A DNA stretch of 35,840 nt from Verrucomicrobiales bacterium (GCA_024636835.1 JAGXGH010000120.1:1-35840); one strand, 5' to 3'; positions 1-10,794 are shown, numbered from the stretch's first letter. Program-made: numbers and translations. The notes: generated by a model from the sequence alone, not told the origin.

Positions 1-38
1 ACCAATCACCGCTACACGGCTCGCCGCGCAGCGGCTCT

Positions 39-165
39 GTTCAACAAGCCGGCGCTGACCAACCCGCTACCGCTCCGGGGTCCAAGCCGGAGGGAGAAAT
101 TAAACCTCAACCAGAGTCGGAGGATCGCACCCGCTAGTGGGGTTGCCATCGCTCAGACGTTCGGT
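39..165 (+). repeat. attC-like integron recombination site 1
   Basis: A 127-bp imperfect inverted repeat. It opens with GTTCAAC, which fits the attC R'' consensus RYYYAAC, followed by AAG. It ends with GACGTTCGGT, the R' type seen at many environmental attC sites. The inner arms (GCGCTGACCAACCCGCTA and, near the right end, TAGTGGGGTTGCCATCGC) pair with a few bulges. The next gene starts 20 bp after the right end, as expected for a cassette. No integron integrase is visible. The length resembles the long attC class of chromosomal arrays. Pairing was judged by eye. Confidence 0.6.
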
Positions 166-184
166 GAAAAAGGAGACGAGATCT

Positions 185-430
185 ATGAAATGGGAATACA
201 AAGTAGTGAAAGTTCCAGTTACTGGCGTGCTCAAGCCTAACGTGAATCCAACGGCAATTGAACAGGTTTTGAACGGATTTGGAAATGCAGGATGGGAGCT
301 TGTTTCGATGGTAAGCATTGCTACCGAAAATGGGGCAACTATTGAGGTCGTTCTGTCTTTGAAGCGTGCCACTGCAGAAGCAATGCAGGTCCCAAGCGCG
401 CCGCCACCACTCCCTGAGCACTCCGGATGA
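185..430 (+). CDS. DUF4177-like small protein, integron cassette gene
   Basis: An 81-residue protein. It starts WEYKVVKVPV and has NGFGNAGWELVSMV in the middle, the typical signature of DUF4177-type proteins (a small beta-alpha-beta fold of unknown function). The Pro-rich tail after residue 65 is poorly conserved in this family. I chose ATG 185 over the upstream in-frame GTG because AAGGAG lies 9 bp before it and the protein then begins exactly at the conserved segment. Upstream of 185 is attC-like DNA, not coding sequence. The stop codon is 7 bp before the next attC-like site, the compact layout of a gene cassette. The biological role is unknown. Confidence 0.75.
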   Translation: MKWEYKVVKVPVTGVLKPNVNPTAIEQVLNGFGNAGWELVSMVSIATENGATIEVVLSLKRATAEAMQVPSAPPPLPEHSG

Positions 431-437
431 AGAACGC

Positions 438-532
438 ACCGAACAAGTCGGTGGTGGCAACGGCGGACAACATCGCTAGTTCGCTTCGCTCTGGACGCCA
501 AATCTCCTCCGTGCCACACTTTTTACGCTGGC
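438..532 (+). repeat. attC-like integron recombination site 2
   Basis: About 95 bp beginning ACCGAACAAGTCGG, the reverse complement of the GTTCGGT that ends the first site. The left arm GGTGGTGGCAACGG pairs imperfectly with CCGTGCCACAC near 509-519. The right end (TTTTACGCTGGC) is degenerate, having GCT where GTT is expected, so this copy may no longer recombine. It lies between the stop of one small gene and the start of the next (ATG 541), the position expected for an attC. Confidence 0.5.
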
Positions 533-540
533 CCAAGAAT

Positions 541-903
541 ATGAACCTAAAATCAAAGGCTGAAGATGTTCTCGAACCTATCCTAAAACGGCCTGCGATG
601 TACTTCGGTGAAGGGCAGGATTACCTTTGGTGCCTCAATGCATTTCTCTTTGGTTATGAAACCGGGTTTAGGAATGGCTCAGGTTCAACGGAAGAAGATC
701 ATTGGATCCTACCAGAAGGGCTGCACACATTCATTGTATCTCGTCTGGGTGAAGATAAGGCCCGTCCCGCGTGGATCTATAGAGTTGTCGATACCACTGA
801 CACGCCTGAGGAAGCTTGGGATCTATTCAAGCGACTCTACACGGAATTCAAACAAAGAGGCCGACAAGACAGCGATGGCAAGCCTGATACCGCTACGAGT
901 TGA
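541..903 (+). CDS. hypothetical protein, integron cassette gene
   Basis: A 120-residue protein. Near the N-terminus it carries VLEPILKRPAMYFGEG, then LNAFLFGYETGF. The ILxRPxMYxG pattern recurs in small proteins of unknown function that are common in cassette arrays. No catalytic motif is evident. The frame is open upstream to 427, but 438-532 is attC-like DNA, so ATG 541 is the sensible start. No ribosome binding site is seen, which is common for cassette genes. The last 14 codons (RPDxxxx-type tail, from about 861) run into the left arm of the third attC-like site, so the native C-terminus may have been altered by the recombination junction. Confidence 0.6.
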   Translation: MNLKSKAEDVLEPILKRPAMYFGEGQDYLWCLNAFLFGYETGFRNGSGSTEEDHWILPEGLHTFIVSRLGEDKARPAWIYRVVDTTDTPEEAWDLFKRLYTEFKQRGRQDSDGKPDTATS

Positions 904-983
904 TTGACTTCCGTAATTCGAATCCATAATCTCAGATCAAAGCATCGCCCTCGTATTAGGCTGCCATGCTTCAAACGTTCTCC
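861..983 (+). repeat. attC-like integron recombination site 3 (array end)
   Basis: About 123 bp. The left side is CCGACAAGACAGCGATGGC and the right side ends AAACGTTCTCC. The arms AGCGATGGCAAGCCTGATA (868-886) and TATTAGGCTGCCATGCT (954-970) are nearly complementary. Length and arm sequence (the GATGGCAA core) resemble site 1. It is the last such structure seen, and chromosomal genes begin at 1153. The rest of the gap up to 1152 holds only a weak 50-codon reading frame on the minus strand (937-1089). Confidence 0.55.
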
Positions 984-1152
984 AGAAAATGAGCAATCCT
1001 GCTAAAGATGACTTGGATAGGTTATCTACCACATTGTCCCACCTCCCCTTCCGGTAAAAGCAGCGCAACCAGGGCTTGGTGCTCTTCATGGTAAAACTCC
1101 TCTCTAGATCATTCCACATTGACTATCGCTCAGTGTCGATTGACCATCCCGC

Positions 1153-2709
1153 ATGTGGAAAACGCACCGCTGGCTCTTTATCTCACTCATCATCCTGACA
1201 ATTTGTCGTTGGGTGATGGCGGGGACCATCGAACTCAGCGAGGATGAGGCCTACTACCATCTGTGGTCCGAACACCCGGCACTCTCCTACTACAGCAAAG
1301 GCCCCGGCGTGTCGGTAGTGATGGGGATTTCCTCGACGATTTTCGGTGACAGTGCGTTTGGAATTCGCTTCTTTTCGCCGCTTCTCGCTCTAGGAACCAG
1401 CCTGCTCATCTATCGACTCGCACGAAGTATTTTCGACTCCAACACAGCGGCGTGGTCGACAGTAATGCTTAATGTTCTACCCATTTTCAATGCAGGCGCT
1501 ATCCTTCTTACCATCGACCCGCTCTCCATCTTTTTCTGGATGGCGGCGATGCTTAGCCTGTGGCGTGCGCTCCACCGGGCTCAAACATCGATCGCTTGGT
1601 GGGCCGTCACCGGCTTGATGATTGGTTGTGGTTTTTTGTGCAAATACACCAACGCACTGCAGTTCATCTCGATCATATTGTTGCTCGCACTGGTTCGTCG
1701 GTGGCGACCGCTTTTCCGCAAACCCGGCCCCTACGTCCTACTCGCATCGTTCCTCGTTTGCACCATCCCCGTGATCATTTGGAACGCGCAAAACCAGTGG
1801 ATCACCGTGACGCATTTGATTCAGCGCGGAAAACTCGACGAAGGCGGCGGTGCTGAATTCGGTAACTTCGCGTCGTTCATCGGTCTGCAATGCGGCGTCT
1901 ATTCACCGATCATCTTCCTCGGCGTCATCGCTGCACTCATCCTTGGCATCAAACGACTCCGCCTCGATTACGGAGAAACCTTTCTCACCGTCTTCGCCGC
2001 TCCTGTGATCCTCATGTATTTTGCGCTCGCCTTCAAAGAGGGTGAGCCAAACTGGACCGCTCCGGGAATGCTCGCCGCGGGTATTCTTGCCATCCATTAC
2101 TTTCATCTACAGTCATGGACCAACCTCACCAAAAGCTGGATTCGCGGTGTCGGCCTCGGGCTGGCCATCGCTAGCACATTGATTGGAATCAACATGGATC
2201 TCATCCGCAAGATGGGCGCACCAGTCCCCTACTCCATGGATCCGCTCGGCCGAGTCAAAGGCTGGGAGGAAGTTGCCCATGCTGTCGAGCAAGTCACTAA
2301 AAATGCAGCCCCTCAACTTGGTGGCGAAGTCTTCCTCATCACTGACCGCTATCAGCTTTCCGCCATCCTGACTCATCACATTCCAGACGACGCACCTATC
2401 ATTCGACCAGACAAATCCTACCCGAAAGCATTCATCCCTGAGTCGTCGACCATCCGGAATCAGTTCTCCTTTTGGCCGCGCTACGATGCCATCGCTGGTG
2501 CACGCGAGGGAGAGCCAGGCTACAGCCCGTTCCTCGGAAAGAACGCAATTTTCATCTCCAACGAGCCGCGCACCTCAGTGCCCAGCGAGCTGAGAAAATC
2601 CTTCGCACACACCCAGCCATTGTCTGCGGTTGAAATCCGTCGATTTGGACTGACAGTGCGTGATGTCAGGATGTTCATCTGCTACGACTACCGTGGCTTG
2701 AACTTCTAA
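1153..2709 (+). CDS. GT39/ArnT-like membrane glycosyltransferase
   Basis: A 518-residue polytopic membrane protein. After a short N-terminal helix comes a periplasmic loop with the acidic pair D31-E32 in SEDEAYYHLW, then ALSYYSKGPG. This is the layout of the GT-C fold glycosyltransferases of the PMT/ArnT family, which use a polyprenyl-phosphate sugar as donor and act on the outer face of the inner membrane. About ten hydrophobic helices follow to roughly residue 345, then a soluble C-terminal domain (about 350-518), as in ArnT-like enzymes. The next gene is a GT2 enzyme that could make the lipid-linked donor. Acceptor (lipid A, another lipid or protein) is unknown. The start ATG 1153 opens directly on the hydrophobic helix; no ribosome binding site is visible. 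Confidence 0.8.
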   Translation: MWKTHRWLFISLIILTICRWVMAGTIELSEDEAYYHLWSEHPALSYYSKGPGVSVVMGISSTIFGDSAFGIRFFSPLLALGTSLLIYRLARSIFDSNTAAWSTVMLNVLPIFNAGAILLTIDPLSIFFWMAAMLSLWRALHRAQTSIAWWAVTGLMIGCGFLCKYTNALQFISIILLLALVRRWRPLFRKPGPYVLLASFLVCTIPVIIWNAQNQWITVTHLIQRGKLDEGGGAEFGNFASFIGLQCGVYSPIIFLGVIAALILGIKRLRLDYGETFLTVFAAPVILMYFALAFKEGEPNWTAPGMLAAGILAIHYFHLQSWTNLTKSWIRGVGLGLAIASTLIGINMDLIRKMGAPVPYSMDPLGRVKGWEEVAHAVEQVTKNAAPQLGGEVFLITDRYQLSAILTHHIPDDAPIIRPDKSYPKAFIPESSTIRNQFSFWPRYDAIAGAREGEPGYSPFLGKNAIFISNEPRTSVPSELRKSFAHTQPLSAVEIRRFGLTVRDVRMFICYDYRGLNF

Positions 2710-2759
2710 ATCAGCAGCACAATGTTGCCGATTGCACACCATCTCAGCACCCTACCTGC

Positions 2760-3491
2760 GTGACCACCAGCGCCTCTACACCCGACTCCACTCCTTCATC
2801 CCGACGCCCCGTGCTTTCGGTCGTCGTCCCTCTCTACAATGAGGAGGAAAACGTCGCTCTCATGCAAAAGGAGATCGCCGAAGCTCTCGAAGGCATTCCT
2901 TTTGAAATCGTCCTCGTCGATGATGGATCCAAGGACGCAACCCTCAAAAACGTGGTGCGAAACGATCACACGGTGGTCATTGAAATGGCACAAAACATGG
3001 GACAATCCGCGGCGATGTATGCGGGTGTGATGGCCGCCAAGGGCGAATACATCTCACTCATTGATGGCGATCTGCAGAACGATCCTAAAGACCTACCAAA
3101 GCTACTCGACGGCTGCAAAAATGGCGTCGACCTCATGTGCGGATACCGCGCTACACGTAAAGACACGACCTTCAAACGCATCCAAAGCCGCGTCGCCAAC
3201 TTCGTCCGCAGTCGCTTCACCGGAGACGGTGTGCGCGATACTGGGTGCTCGTTGAAATGTATGCGCGCTGAATGCCGCGAAGCTCTGCTGCCATTCACCG
3301 GCATGCACCGCTTCATCCCTGCTCTGATCAAGGGTGCTGGGTATCGCGTCGAGGAAACGGCTGTGAACCACCGTGCCCGTCAGTATGGTGAATCCAAATA
3401 CGGGTTTGGCAACCGCGCCTGGGTTGCGACCATGGACATGTTCGGTGTGCGCTGGATAATTAGTCGCCGGTTTATGGCCAAGACCAAATAA
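2760..3491 (+). CDS. GT2 family glycosyltransferase (DPM1/ArnC-like)
   Basis: A 243-residue protein with the GT-A fold pattern of family 2: VVPLYNEEENV (22-32), VDDGS (53-57), then IDGDLQNDP (101-109, the metal-binding DxD region), and DTGCSLKCMR (160-169). These match dolichyl/polyprenyl-phosphate sugar synthases, which transfer a nucleotide-activated sugar to a lipid phosphate on the cytoplasmic face. It lacks the two C-terminal membrane helices of ArnC, so it resembles the soluble DPM1 form. Start is GTG 2760; no earlier start precedes the conserved strand without crossing the gap. It follows the ArnT-like gene by 50 bp, so a shared transcript and a donor-maker/transferase pairing are likely. 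Confidence 0.85.
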   Translation: MTTSASTPDSTPSSRRPVLSVVVPLYNEEENVALMQKEIAEALEGIPFEIVLVDDGSKDATLKNVVRNDHTVVIEMAQNMGQSAAMYAGVMAAKGEYISLIDGDLQNDPKDLPKLLDGCKNGVDLMCGYRATRKDTTFKRIQSRVANFVRSRFTGDGVRDTGCSLKCMRAECREALLPFTGMHRFIPALIKGAGYRVEETAVNHRARQYGESKYGFGNRAWVATMDMFGVRWIISRRFMAKTK

Positions 3492-3739
3492 GGTGGCCTG
3501 TCGAAGCACTTCAAGGTCGCTTGCCTCCTTAAATTGCCTGCAATTCTCCGGGTTCCATCGGATCACCTCTCGCGAGCAATTGTTCGACATCTAAGACGAT
3601 GAAGCTTCCCAGCAGTTCGCGCTCATGTGCCACCTAAATGCGAGATGCTAGAGCCATGGGGTTGTGTCGATTCCATTCGAATGGCGAAACTAAAATTTTG
3701 AGATTGTCACAATTGCGAACTTAGGATGTTATTGAACAT

Positions 3740-5056
3740 ATGGCAAAAATTCTCATTGTTGATGACGAGCGTAGCGTTCGCGAACTTCTCTACCAATACA
3801 CGAAGTCACAGGGATACGACTCCGTCACAGCCGAATCTGGAAAAGCTGCGCTCAATGTTTTTGACGAGCATCAGCCTGATCTGATGATCGTCGATCTTCG
3901 TGTCGGTGACATGAATGGTCTTGAGATCATTCAAGAGACCAAAAAGCGCAACCCCAACCTAGCTGTCATCATGGTAACAGGTCATGGCACCGTTGAAACA
4001 GCTGTGGAAGCAATGCGCCTTGGAGCCTTCGACTATTTGACCAAACCATTCCAGCTCGAGGAACTAGGCGCCATTATCTCATCTGCGCTCAACACTTATA
4101 AGAAAGCTGCTATAAAAGCCAACCCAGCAAGCGCATCCATCACAAGCAAAGGGGTACATATTGTCGCCGAGTCAGAGGTCATGAAACGCATCCAGCGCTT
4201 GATCGACCGTCTTGCCCAGCGCCCTACCCCGCTGTTGCTCGAAGGTGAATCTGGCGTTGGTAAACGCACTCTCGCCCGCGTTCTCCATATGCATCGCGGT
4301 AAAGGGGCTACTCCATTCAAAGTGCTCGCGTGTGGCGCATTACCCGAAGCTCTGATTGAACAAGAACTCTCGGGCGGCGGTGGATCGCGAGGTATCCTCG
4401 AACGCGCTGCAGGCGGAACTCTGGTGCTCGACGAAGTGGATACGCTCTCGCCACGTCTCCAGTCCTTGCTGCAAAACACCCTCGAAGCCAACCGGTCGGG
4501 AAATGGAGGTATTCAGCTCATTTCCACCGTATCAAAAAAGCTCGACTCCCTCGTTAAGGACAGCAAATTCCGTCCCGATCTGTTTTTTAAACTTGCCGTT
4601 ATTCCACTTTCCGTTCCGCCGCTTCGCGAGCGCAAAGAGGATATCATCCCGCTGGCTGAGCATTTCCTCGAAGAACTTCACGGAACCATCAAAGATGGTC
4701 CCAAAAAAATCTCGACCAGTGCTAAAAAACTGCTCGAGAAATATCCATGGCCCGGCAATGTCGGCGAACTTCAGAATGCTGTGGAACGCGCCTTCGCACT
4801 TGCCGGAGCCGATGCAGTCACCGAAAAGGAACTTCCACCGAAGCTTCGCGACGGCACGGCCTCCCTCGCCCTAACCCGCAATCAAAATGCCGAAGGCACC
4901 AAGCTTCCCGTTGGCGAACAGCTTTCGCCTTTCGTCCGTGATATGGAGCGCAAGTTCATCCGCGCAACACTAGAGAGCTCCGGAGGAAGTAAGGAGCAGG
5001 CAGCGAGCATCCTTGGCATCAGTCTTGCCACACTCTATCGCAAGATGGACTCCTAG
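3740..5056 (+). CDS. NtrC-like response regulator lacking GAFTGA
   Basis: A 438-residue protein with three domains. The receiver (1-120) has D8/D9, phospho-acceptor D52, T80 and K102 and looks active. The AAA+ domain (about 140-355) has Walker A GESGVGKRT (169-177), Walker B LVLDEVD (228-234) and an arginine-finger-like FRPDLFFKL (277-285). A Fis-type helix-turn-helix lies at about 403-436. The sigma-54-contacting GAFTGA loop, expected after residue 210, is replaced by a short Gly/Ser stretch. The usual sensor-II arginine in GNVREL is glycine (G342). Classic sigma-54 activation is therefore unlikely; it may act as a DNA-binding regulator or repressor. No partner kinase is adjacent. The preceding 248 bp gap shows no other gene. 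Confidence 0.9.
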   Translation: MAKILIVDDERSVRELLYQYTKSQGYDSVTAESGKAALNVFDEHQPDLMIVDLRVGDMNGLEIIQETKKRNPNLAVIMVTGHGTVETAVEAMRLGAFDYLTKPFQLEELGAIISSALNTYKKAAIKANPASASITSKGVHIVAESEVMKRIQRLIDRLAQRPTPLLLEGESGVGKRTLARVLHMHRGKGATPFKVLACGALPEALIEQELSGGGGSRGILERAAGGTLVLDEVDTLSPRLQSLLQNTLEANRSGNGGIQLISTVSKKLDSLVKDSKFRPDLFFKLAVIPLSVPPLRERKEDIIPLAEHFLEELHGTIKDGPKKISTSAKKLLEKYPWPGNVGELQNAVERAFALAGADAVTEKELPPKLRDGTASLALTRNQNAEGTKLPVGEQLSPFVRDMERKFIRATLESSGGSKEQAASILGISLATLYRKMDS

Positions 5057-5197
5057 GTTACGCCAGAGAACATCCAACTTCTCTCCCGCTAACGCTTCGT
5101 TCCTTGCATCCAAGCCGTTCCTCGCTTTCTTACAGGCTAAAGATCCAGCGTCATGGAACTTTATTCACCTCCAGTCAACATTCTCAACTCGCTCTAA

Positions 5198-7403
<2,206 letters not shown>

Positions 7404-7405
<2 letters not shown>

Positions 7406-7422
7406 TACCAAATCTTGGTATT
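7404..7422 (+). terminator. palindrome overlapping the icd stop codon
   Basis: AATACCAA-ATC-TTGGTATT, an 8-bp perfect stem with a 3-nt loop, begins inside the TAA stop codon of the isocitrate dehydrogenase gene. There is no following T-run, so it may be a weak terminator, an mRNA 3'-end stabiliser or a protein-binding site. Confidence 0.35.
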
Positions 7423-7528
7423 GATCTGACGCGAGCGATAACGGAATGCCTTAAGTGAGAGCAACTTGTGCGCGGCGAAAAGTCATGTTTTTATTCGTAA
7501 CCGGTATAAGCACAGACTTCCAACAAAA

Positions 7529-7562
7529 ATCCCGGCATCGCCTCACACGCGTCGCCGGGATT
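7529..7562. terminator. hairpin, terminator-like
   Basis: AATCCCGGC and GCCGGGATT form a 9-bp perfect stem around a 16-nt loop. The left side is preceded by AAAA, which becomes a T-run when read on the minus strand; the right side is followed by ATTATT. It lies 125 bp after the icd stop codon and could end icd transcription or serve both directions. Confidence 0.5.
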
Positions 7563-7635
7563 ATTGGTATCATGTTCTACCCTACGAAGGATGTCTTTCA
7601 GACCTCATGACTGGAAGGGTACCGCGGCGGCGGGA

Positions 7636-7806
7636 ACAAAGAGCGTGACAACGACCGGAGGTCATAGACAGGAGTGCAGCGACTGCCCGAAGGGTGTGAG
7701 CAGTGAGGCGGCGAACATCAAAGTTTGCGAAGGCGCGATCTGTGCTCGCAGTGTGGCGGTTGGCGGGGTGCGGAGCCGATCGGTGTTTGCTAAGGCAGAT
7801 TGCAAT
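7636..7806 (+). repeat. diverged intergenic repeat, copy 1
   Basis: This stretch shares words in the same order with 8175-8260: AGAGCGTGAC, then GTTTGCGAAGGC, then a G-rich run reading TTGGCGGGG, then CGGTGTTT. It has a small open frame (7564-7833), but the resemblance at DNA level to a second non-coding copy argues for a repeat remnant rather than a gene. Confidence 0.4.
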
Positions 7807-7880
7807 AATATTCTCCCGACCCCATCAATATGAAGCCTGACCCCAATCATGACCCCAATCCCTGGCGAAGCTGCATAAAT

Positions 7881-7925
7881 GTAGGTTGGACGTGTCGGCC
7901 AACAGCCTCACCCCGGGCAAAGCCC
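7881..7925 (+). repeat. half copy of the GTAGGT hairpin element
   Basis: GTAGGTTGGACGTGTCGGCC is 17 of 20 identical to the left arm of the inverted-repeat element at 16939-17020. It is followed by a small inner hairpin CGGGC-AAA-GCCCG, equivalent to GGGC-ACA-GCCC in the other copy. The right arm is missing, so this is a decayed or truncated copy. Confidence 0.5.
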
Positions 7926-8174
7926 GCACTTCCCTCATCGCCCTTTGACCTTGCTAAAATAAAACCGCTTCAATAAAACCGACCATTCAACATCAACGAC
8001 TTGCGCTAATTACGACAACAATCGGCCAGACATCAATGCCTCAATGCCTACACTTTGGGGAAGGGATCGCGGCATCAGGCGGGCGCTTTGGATTATGTCC
8101 GTTATGTGATTTCGCGGAAAGCAGGAGGCGTGACAGGGCGCCGGTGCGGCGGTTGGCTGCGGTGGGGAGCAGAG

Positions 8175-8380
8175 AGCGTGACTGAGTTTGCGAAGGCATG
8201 AGGGTGCTGTGGTGGGGCGTTTGGCGGGGAGCTGAGCCGCGCGGTGTTTACTACGAAAAATCGACCAATGACGAATTGCGAGAATTTTTTGCCTTTCATT
8301 CCAACGCTCAAGTACAAGGACTGACCCTTCTTCCCTTCTTGCCCTTTGCCCTTTACTACTCCTCTTTCAATAAAATCTTC
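8175..8380 (+). repeat. diverged intergenic repeat, copy 2
   Basis: It has the same ordered words as 7636-7806 (AGAGCGTGAC, GTTTGCGAAGGC, TTGGCGGGGAGC, CGGTGTTTAC). It also has a CCCTTTGCCCTTTACTAC/TTCAATAAAA segment resembling 7938-7975. Together with 7406-8455 this is a gene-free kilobase; I see no other support for coding in it. Confidence 0.35.
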
Positions 8381-8455
8381 AGTGGCTTGGATGGTCAACA
8401 AAAACACCTACCGCGCCCAAGCCACCTGAAAGGATGGCTCTCCATAAGCACGAAG

Positions 8456-8902
8456 TCACGCATCCGTAATCCGACAATACCGCCGTGCTAAAAGACCGTT
8501 CCAGCGGATCCAAAACCCGCCGATAACGACGAGCACGCCCACGTGCCAGAACAATGGCCAAAAACCATCAATCACAGCCGCGGTAGCAATTCCAGCGGCG
8601 AGGGACAGCGCCACATAGGGAATGAAGCCTGTGATAAAAAAACACGCACCGCCAATTGGATTTACTGACAAGGAATAAGGTATCGACTGGCGATCGTCAG
8701 AAAGAAACCGTTTCAGTAGCGCAAACAAGACCCATTGGAATACACCGCAGAATATAAGCAAAATCCCGCCAGTCATAAACAGCGCACCGGGAAGAATCAC
8801 CTGCCAATTTGCGGTGCCACCTGCAGCGACACTACACGCCACCAGTAGTAGAAATGTGATGCGCGCCCAAAACCAAATCGTGCGCTTTGACTTCTCACTC
8901 AT
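8456..8902 (-). CDS. small four-helix membrane protein, unknown
   Basis: A 148-residue protein with about four hydrophobic segments, near residues 10-25, 33-58, 82-107 and 113-130. A basic N-terminus and an Arg-rich C-terminal tail suggest both ends are cytoplasmic. There is no recognisable catalytic motif and I do not recognise the family. It lies downstream of ilvD on the same strand, separated by a strong hairpin at 8911-8939, so it may be largely independently expressed or receive only read-through. The ATG at 8902 is the only sensible start, 9 bp after that hairpin. No ribosome binding site is visible. Confidence 0.6.
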   Translation of the reverse strand: MSEKSKRTIWFWARITFLLLVACSVAAGGTANWQVILPGALFMTGGILLIFCGVFQWVLFALLKRFLSDDRQSIPYSLSVNPIGGACFFITGFIPYVALSLAAGIATAAVIDGFWPLFWHVGVLVVIGGFWIRWNGLLARRYCRITDA

Positions 8903-8910
8903 AAATATAC

Positions 8911-8939
8911 AAGGGGCACGCGTGAACCACGTGCCCCTT
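8911..8939 (-). terminator. ilvD terminator hairpin
   Basis: AAGGGGCACG and CGTGCCCCTT make a 10-bp perfect stem around a 9-nt loop, 16 bp after the ilvD stop on the minus strand. Read in the ilvD direction it is followed by GTATATTTA, AT-rich but without a long U-run. Confidence 0.65.
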
Positions 8940-8954
8940 TCCTTGAAACTCAGG

Positions 8955-10646
8955 CTAAAGATATTTGTCCGTCACCGCTCCCTCAGAAGCGGAACAGGTC
9001 AGCTTGGCAAACTTCGCCAACACACCGCGTGTGTAGCGTGGTTCTGGAGCGACCCAAGACGCCTTCCTCGCTGCGAGTTCGTCGTCGCTCAGATCGACTG
9101 TCATCTCACGTTTCTCGGCATCGATGATAATCTTATCACCGTCCTTAAGCAGGCCAATCGGACCGCCAACACAAGCCTCCGGCGTAACGTGTCCGACGAC
9201 GAATCCGTGGCTACCACCGGAGAAACGTCCGTCGGTAATAAGCGCGACGTCTTTGCCAAGTCCACGCCCCATCACCGCGCTGGTCGGCCCGAGCATTTCA
9301 CGCATTCCAGGACCACCTTTTGGTCCTTCCTGGCGAATCACGATCACGTCGCCCTTCACAATCTCTCCATCGAGAATTGCATGCATAGCGGCTTCCTCTG
9401 ATTCAAAAACACGGGCTACTCCTTCGAAACGCAAGCCTTCCTTACCGGAAATCTTCGCCACCGCACCGCCTGGAGCAAGATTACCATAGAGCACCACGAG
9501 GTGGCTGTCTTTCTTGATCGGATTATCGAACGGGCGGATAATCTCCTGCCCCTCAGGATAGTTCGGGCTGACGTTTTCCAAGTTCTGGGCAACCGTTCTT
9601 CCCGTGACCGTCATGCAGTCGCCGTGAATTAATCCCGCATCGAGAAGCATCCGCATCAGCGGCAAGGTGCCACCGATCTTCACCAAATCGTTCATAAAGA
9701 AGCGACCACTAGGCTTCACATCCGCAAGCACTGGAACTCGCTTTCCGATCTCGGTAAAATCATCGATCGAAAGCTCGATATCTGCGGAGTGAGCAATTGC
9801 CAAAAGGTGCAACACCGCATTCGTCGATCCGCCAAGTGCGATCACCAAGGTGATGGCGTTTTCAAAAGCCTTGCGCGTCAGAATATCACGCGGAGTGATC
9901 CCCTTTTCGATCATATTCATGACCGCCACACCGGCATCGAAGCAGTCCATCCGCTTCTCATCGCTGATCGCCGCTTGTGCTGAACTGTTCGGCAAACTCA
10001 TCCCTAGAGCTTCGATCGCTGACGCCATCGTATTTGCGGTATACATGCCGCCACATGAACCGGGACCAGGAATCGCGTGTTCTTCAATTTCCTGCAACCT
10101 CGCATCGTCGATCTGGCCGTTGGCGTGTTTACCCACCGCTTCGAAAACCGATACGATATCCAATTCCTCATCATTATGGCAGCCTGGCAAAATTGTCCCG
10201 CCATAAACAAACACCGACGGACGATTCATCCGTGCCATCGCCATGAGACATCCTGGCATATTCTTGTCGCATCCACCGATCGCGACATATCCGTCCATCC
10301 CTTCGCAGCCGACGACTGTTTCAATGGAATCCGCGATCACTTCGCGACTGACCAGAGAGTATTTCATGCCTTCGGTGCCCATGGAGATACCGTCTGAAAT
10401 CGTGATCGTGTTGAAAATCACCCCCTTACCGCCTGCCGCATTGATCCCTTTGGATGATTCTCTCGCCAAGCCATCGATGTGAAAGTTGCAAGGAGTCACC
10501 TCACTCCAGGTCGAAGCCACGCCGACCTTCGGTTTATCGAAATCCTCACGTTTGAAACCCACTGCATGAAGCATGGCTCGACTGGCGGCACGGTCTGGAC
10601 CGTCGACGACTTTGGATGAAAACGGACGGGATTTGGAATCTGACAT
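8955..10646 (-). CDS. ilvD: dihydroxy-acid dehydratase
   Basis: A 563-residue protein of the IlvD/Edd family at its normal length. The three cluster-ligand cysteines are in place: C53 (TPCNFH), C126 ([10 protein letters not shown]) and C198 ([14 protein letters not shown]). Other family markers are [14 protein letters not shown] and [20 protein letters not shown] near the C-terminus. It dehydrates 2,3-dihydroxy-isovalerate and 2,3-dihydroxy-3-methylvalerate in valine, leucine and isoleucine synthesis. [20 protein letters not shown] is typical of IlvD rather than Edd. It is divergent from serA, with about 148 bp between starts that could hold shared control sites. The start ATG at 10646 has no obvious ribosome binding site. 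Confidence 0.97.
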   Translation of the reverse strand: MSDSKSRPFSSKVVDGPDRAASRAMLHAVGFKREDFDKPKVGVASTWSEVTPCNFHIDGLARESSKGINAAGGKGVIFNTITISDGISMGTEGMKYSLVSREVIADSIETVVGCEGMDGYVAIGGCDKNMPGCLMAMARMNRPSVFVYGGTILPGCHNDEELDIVSVFEAVGKHANGQIDDARLQEIEEHAIPGPGSCGGMYTANTMASAIEALGMSLPNSSAQAAISDEKRMDCFDAGVAVMNMIEKGITPRDILTRKAFENAITLVIALGGSTNAVLHLLAIAHSADIELSIDDFTEIGKRVPVLADVKPSGRFFMNDLVKIGGTLPLMRMLLDAGLIHGDCMTVTGRTVAQNLENVSPNYPEGQEIIRPFDNPIKKDSHLVVLYGNLAPGGAVAKISGKEGLRFEGVARVFESEEAAMHAILDGEIVKGDVIVIRQEGPKGGPGMREMLGPTSAVMGRGLGKDVALITDGRFSGGSHGFVVGHVTPEACVGGPIGLLKDGDKIIIDAEKREMTVDLSDDELAARKASWVAPEPRYTRGVLAKFAKLTCSASEGAVTDKYL

Positions 10647-10672
10647 AGTAGTAAGCTTTATAAATATTTGAA

Positions 10673-10690
10673 CCTCATTGCAAAATGAGG
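10673..10690. promoter_or_regulatory. palindrome in the ilvD-serA divergent region
   Basis: CCTCATT-GCAA-AATGAGG, a 7-bp perfect inverted repeat with a 4-bp centre, lies 27 bp upstream of the ilvD start and about 105 bp upstream of serA. It could be an operator shared by the two amino-acid genes or a hairpin in one leader. Confidence 0.4.
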
Positions 10691-10794
10691 AGAGGAACTG
10701 AGGTAGAGATCATTGAACCACCGATGTGACAATCGGCAATCCGGAAAACCATTTTTTGACAGATTCCCTCGTCCGTCTACCTGTAAGGCACCTT

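Noticed and set aside
937..1089. Minus-strand 50-codon frame with GAGGAG before its ATG
   Set aside because: Good ribosome binding site, but it overlaps the right arm of the third attC-like site and has no recognisable protein features, so it was not called a gene.
7564..7833. 89-codon plus-strand frame
   Set aside because: It covers a DNA repeat with a second diverged non-coding copy at 8175-8260, and its composition does not look coding.
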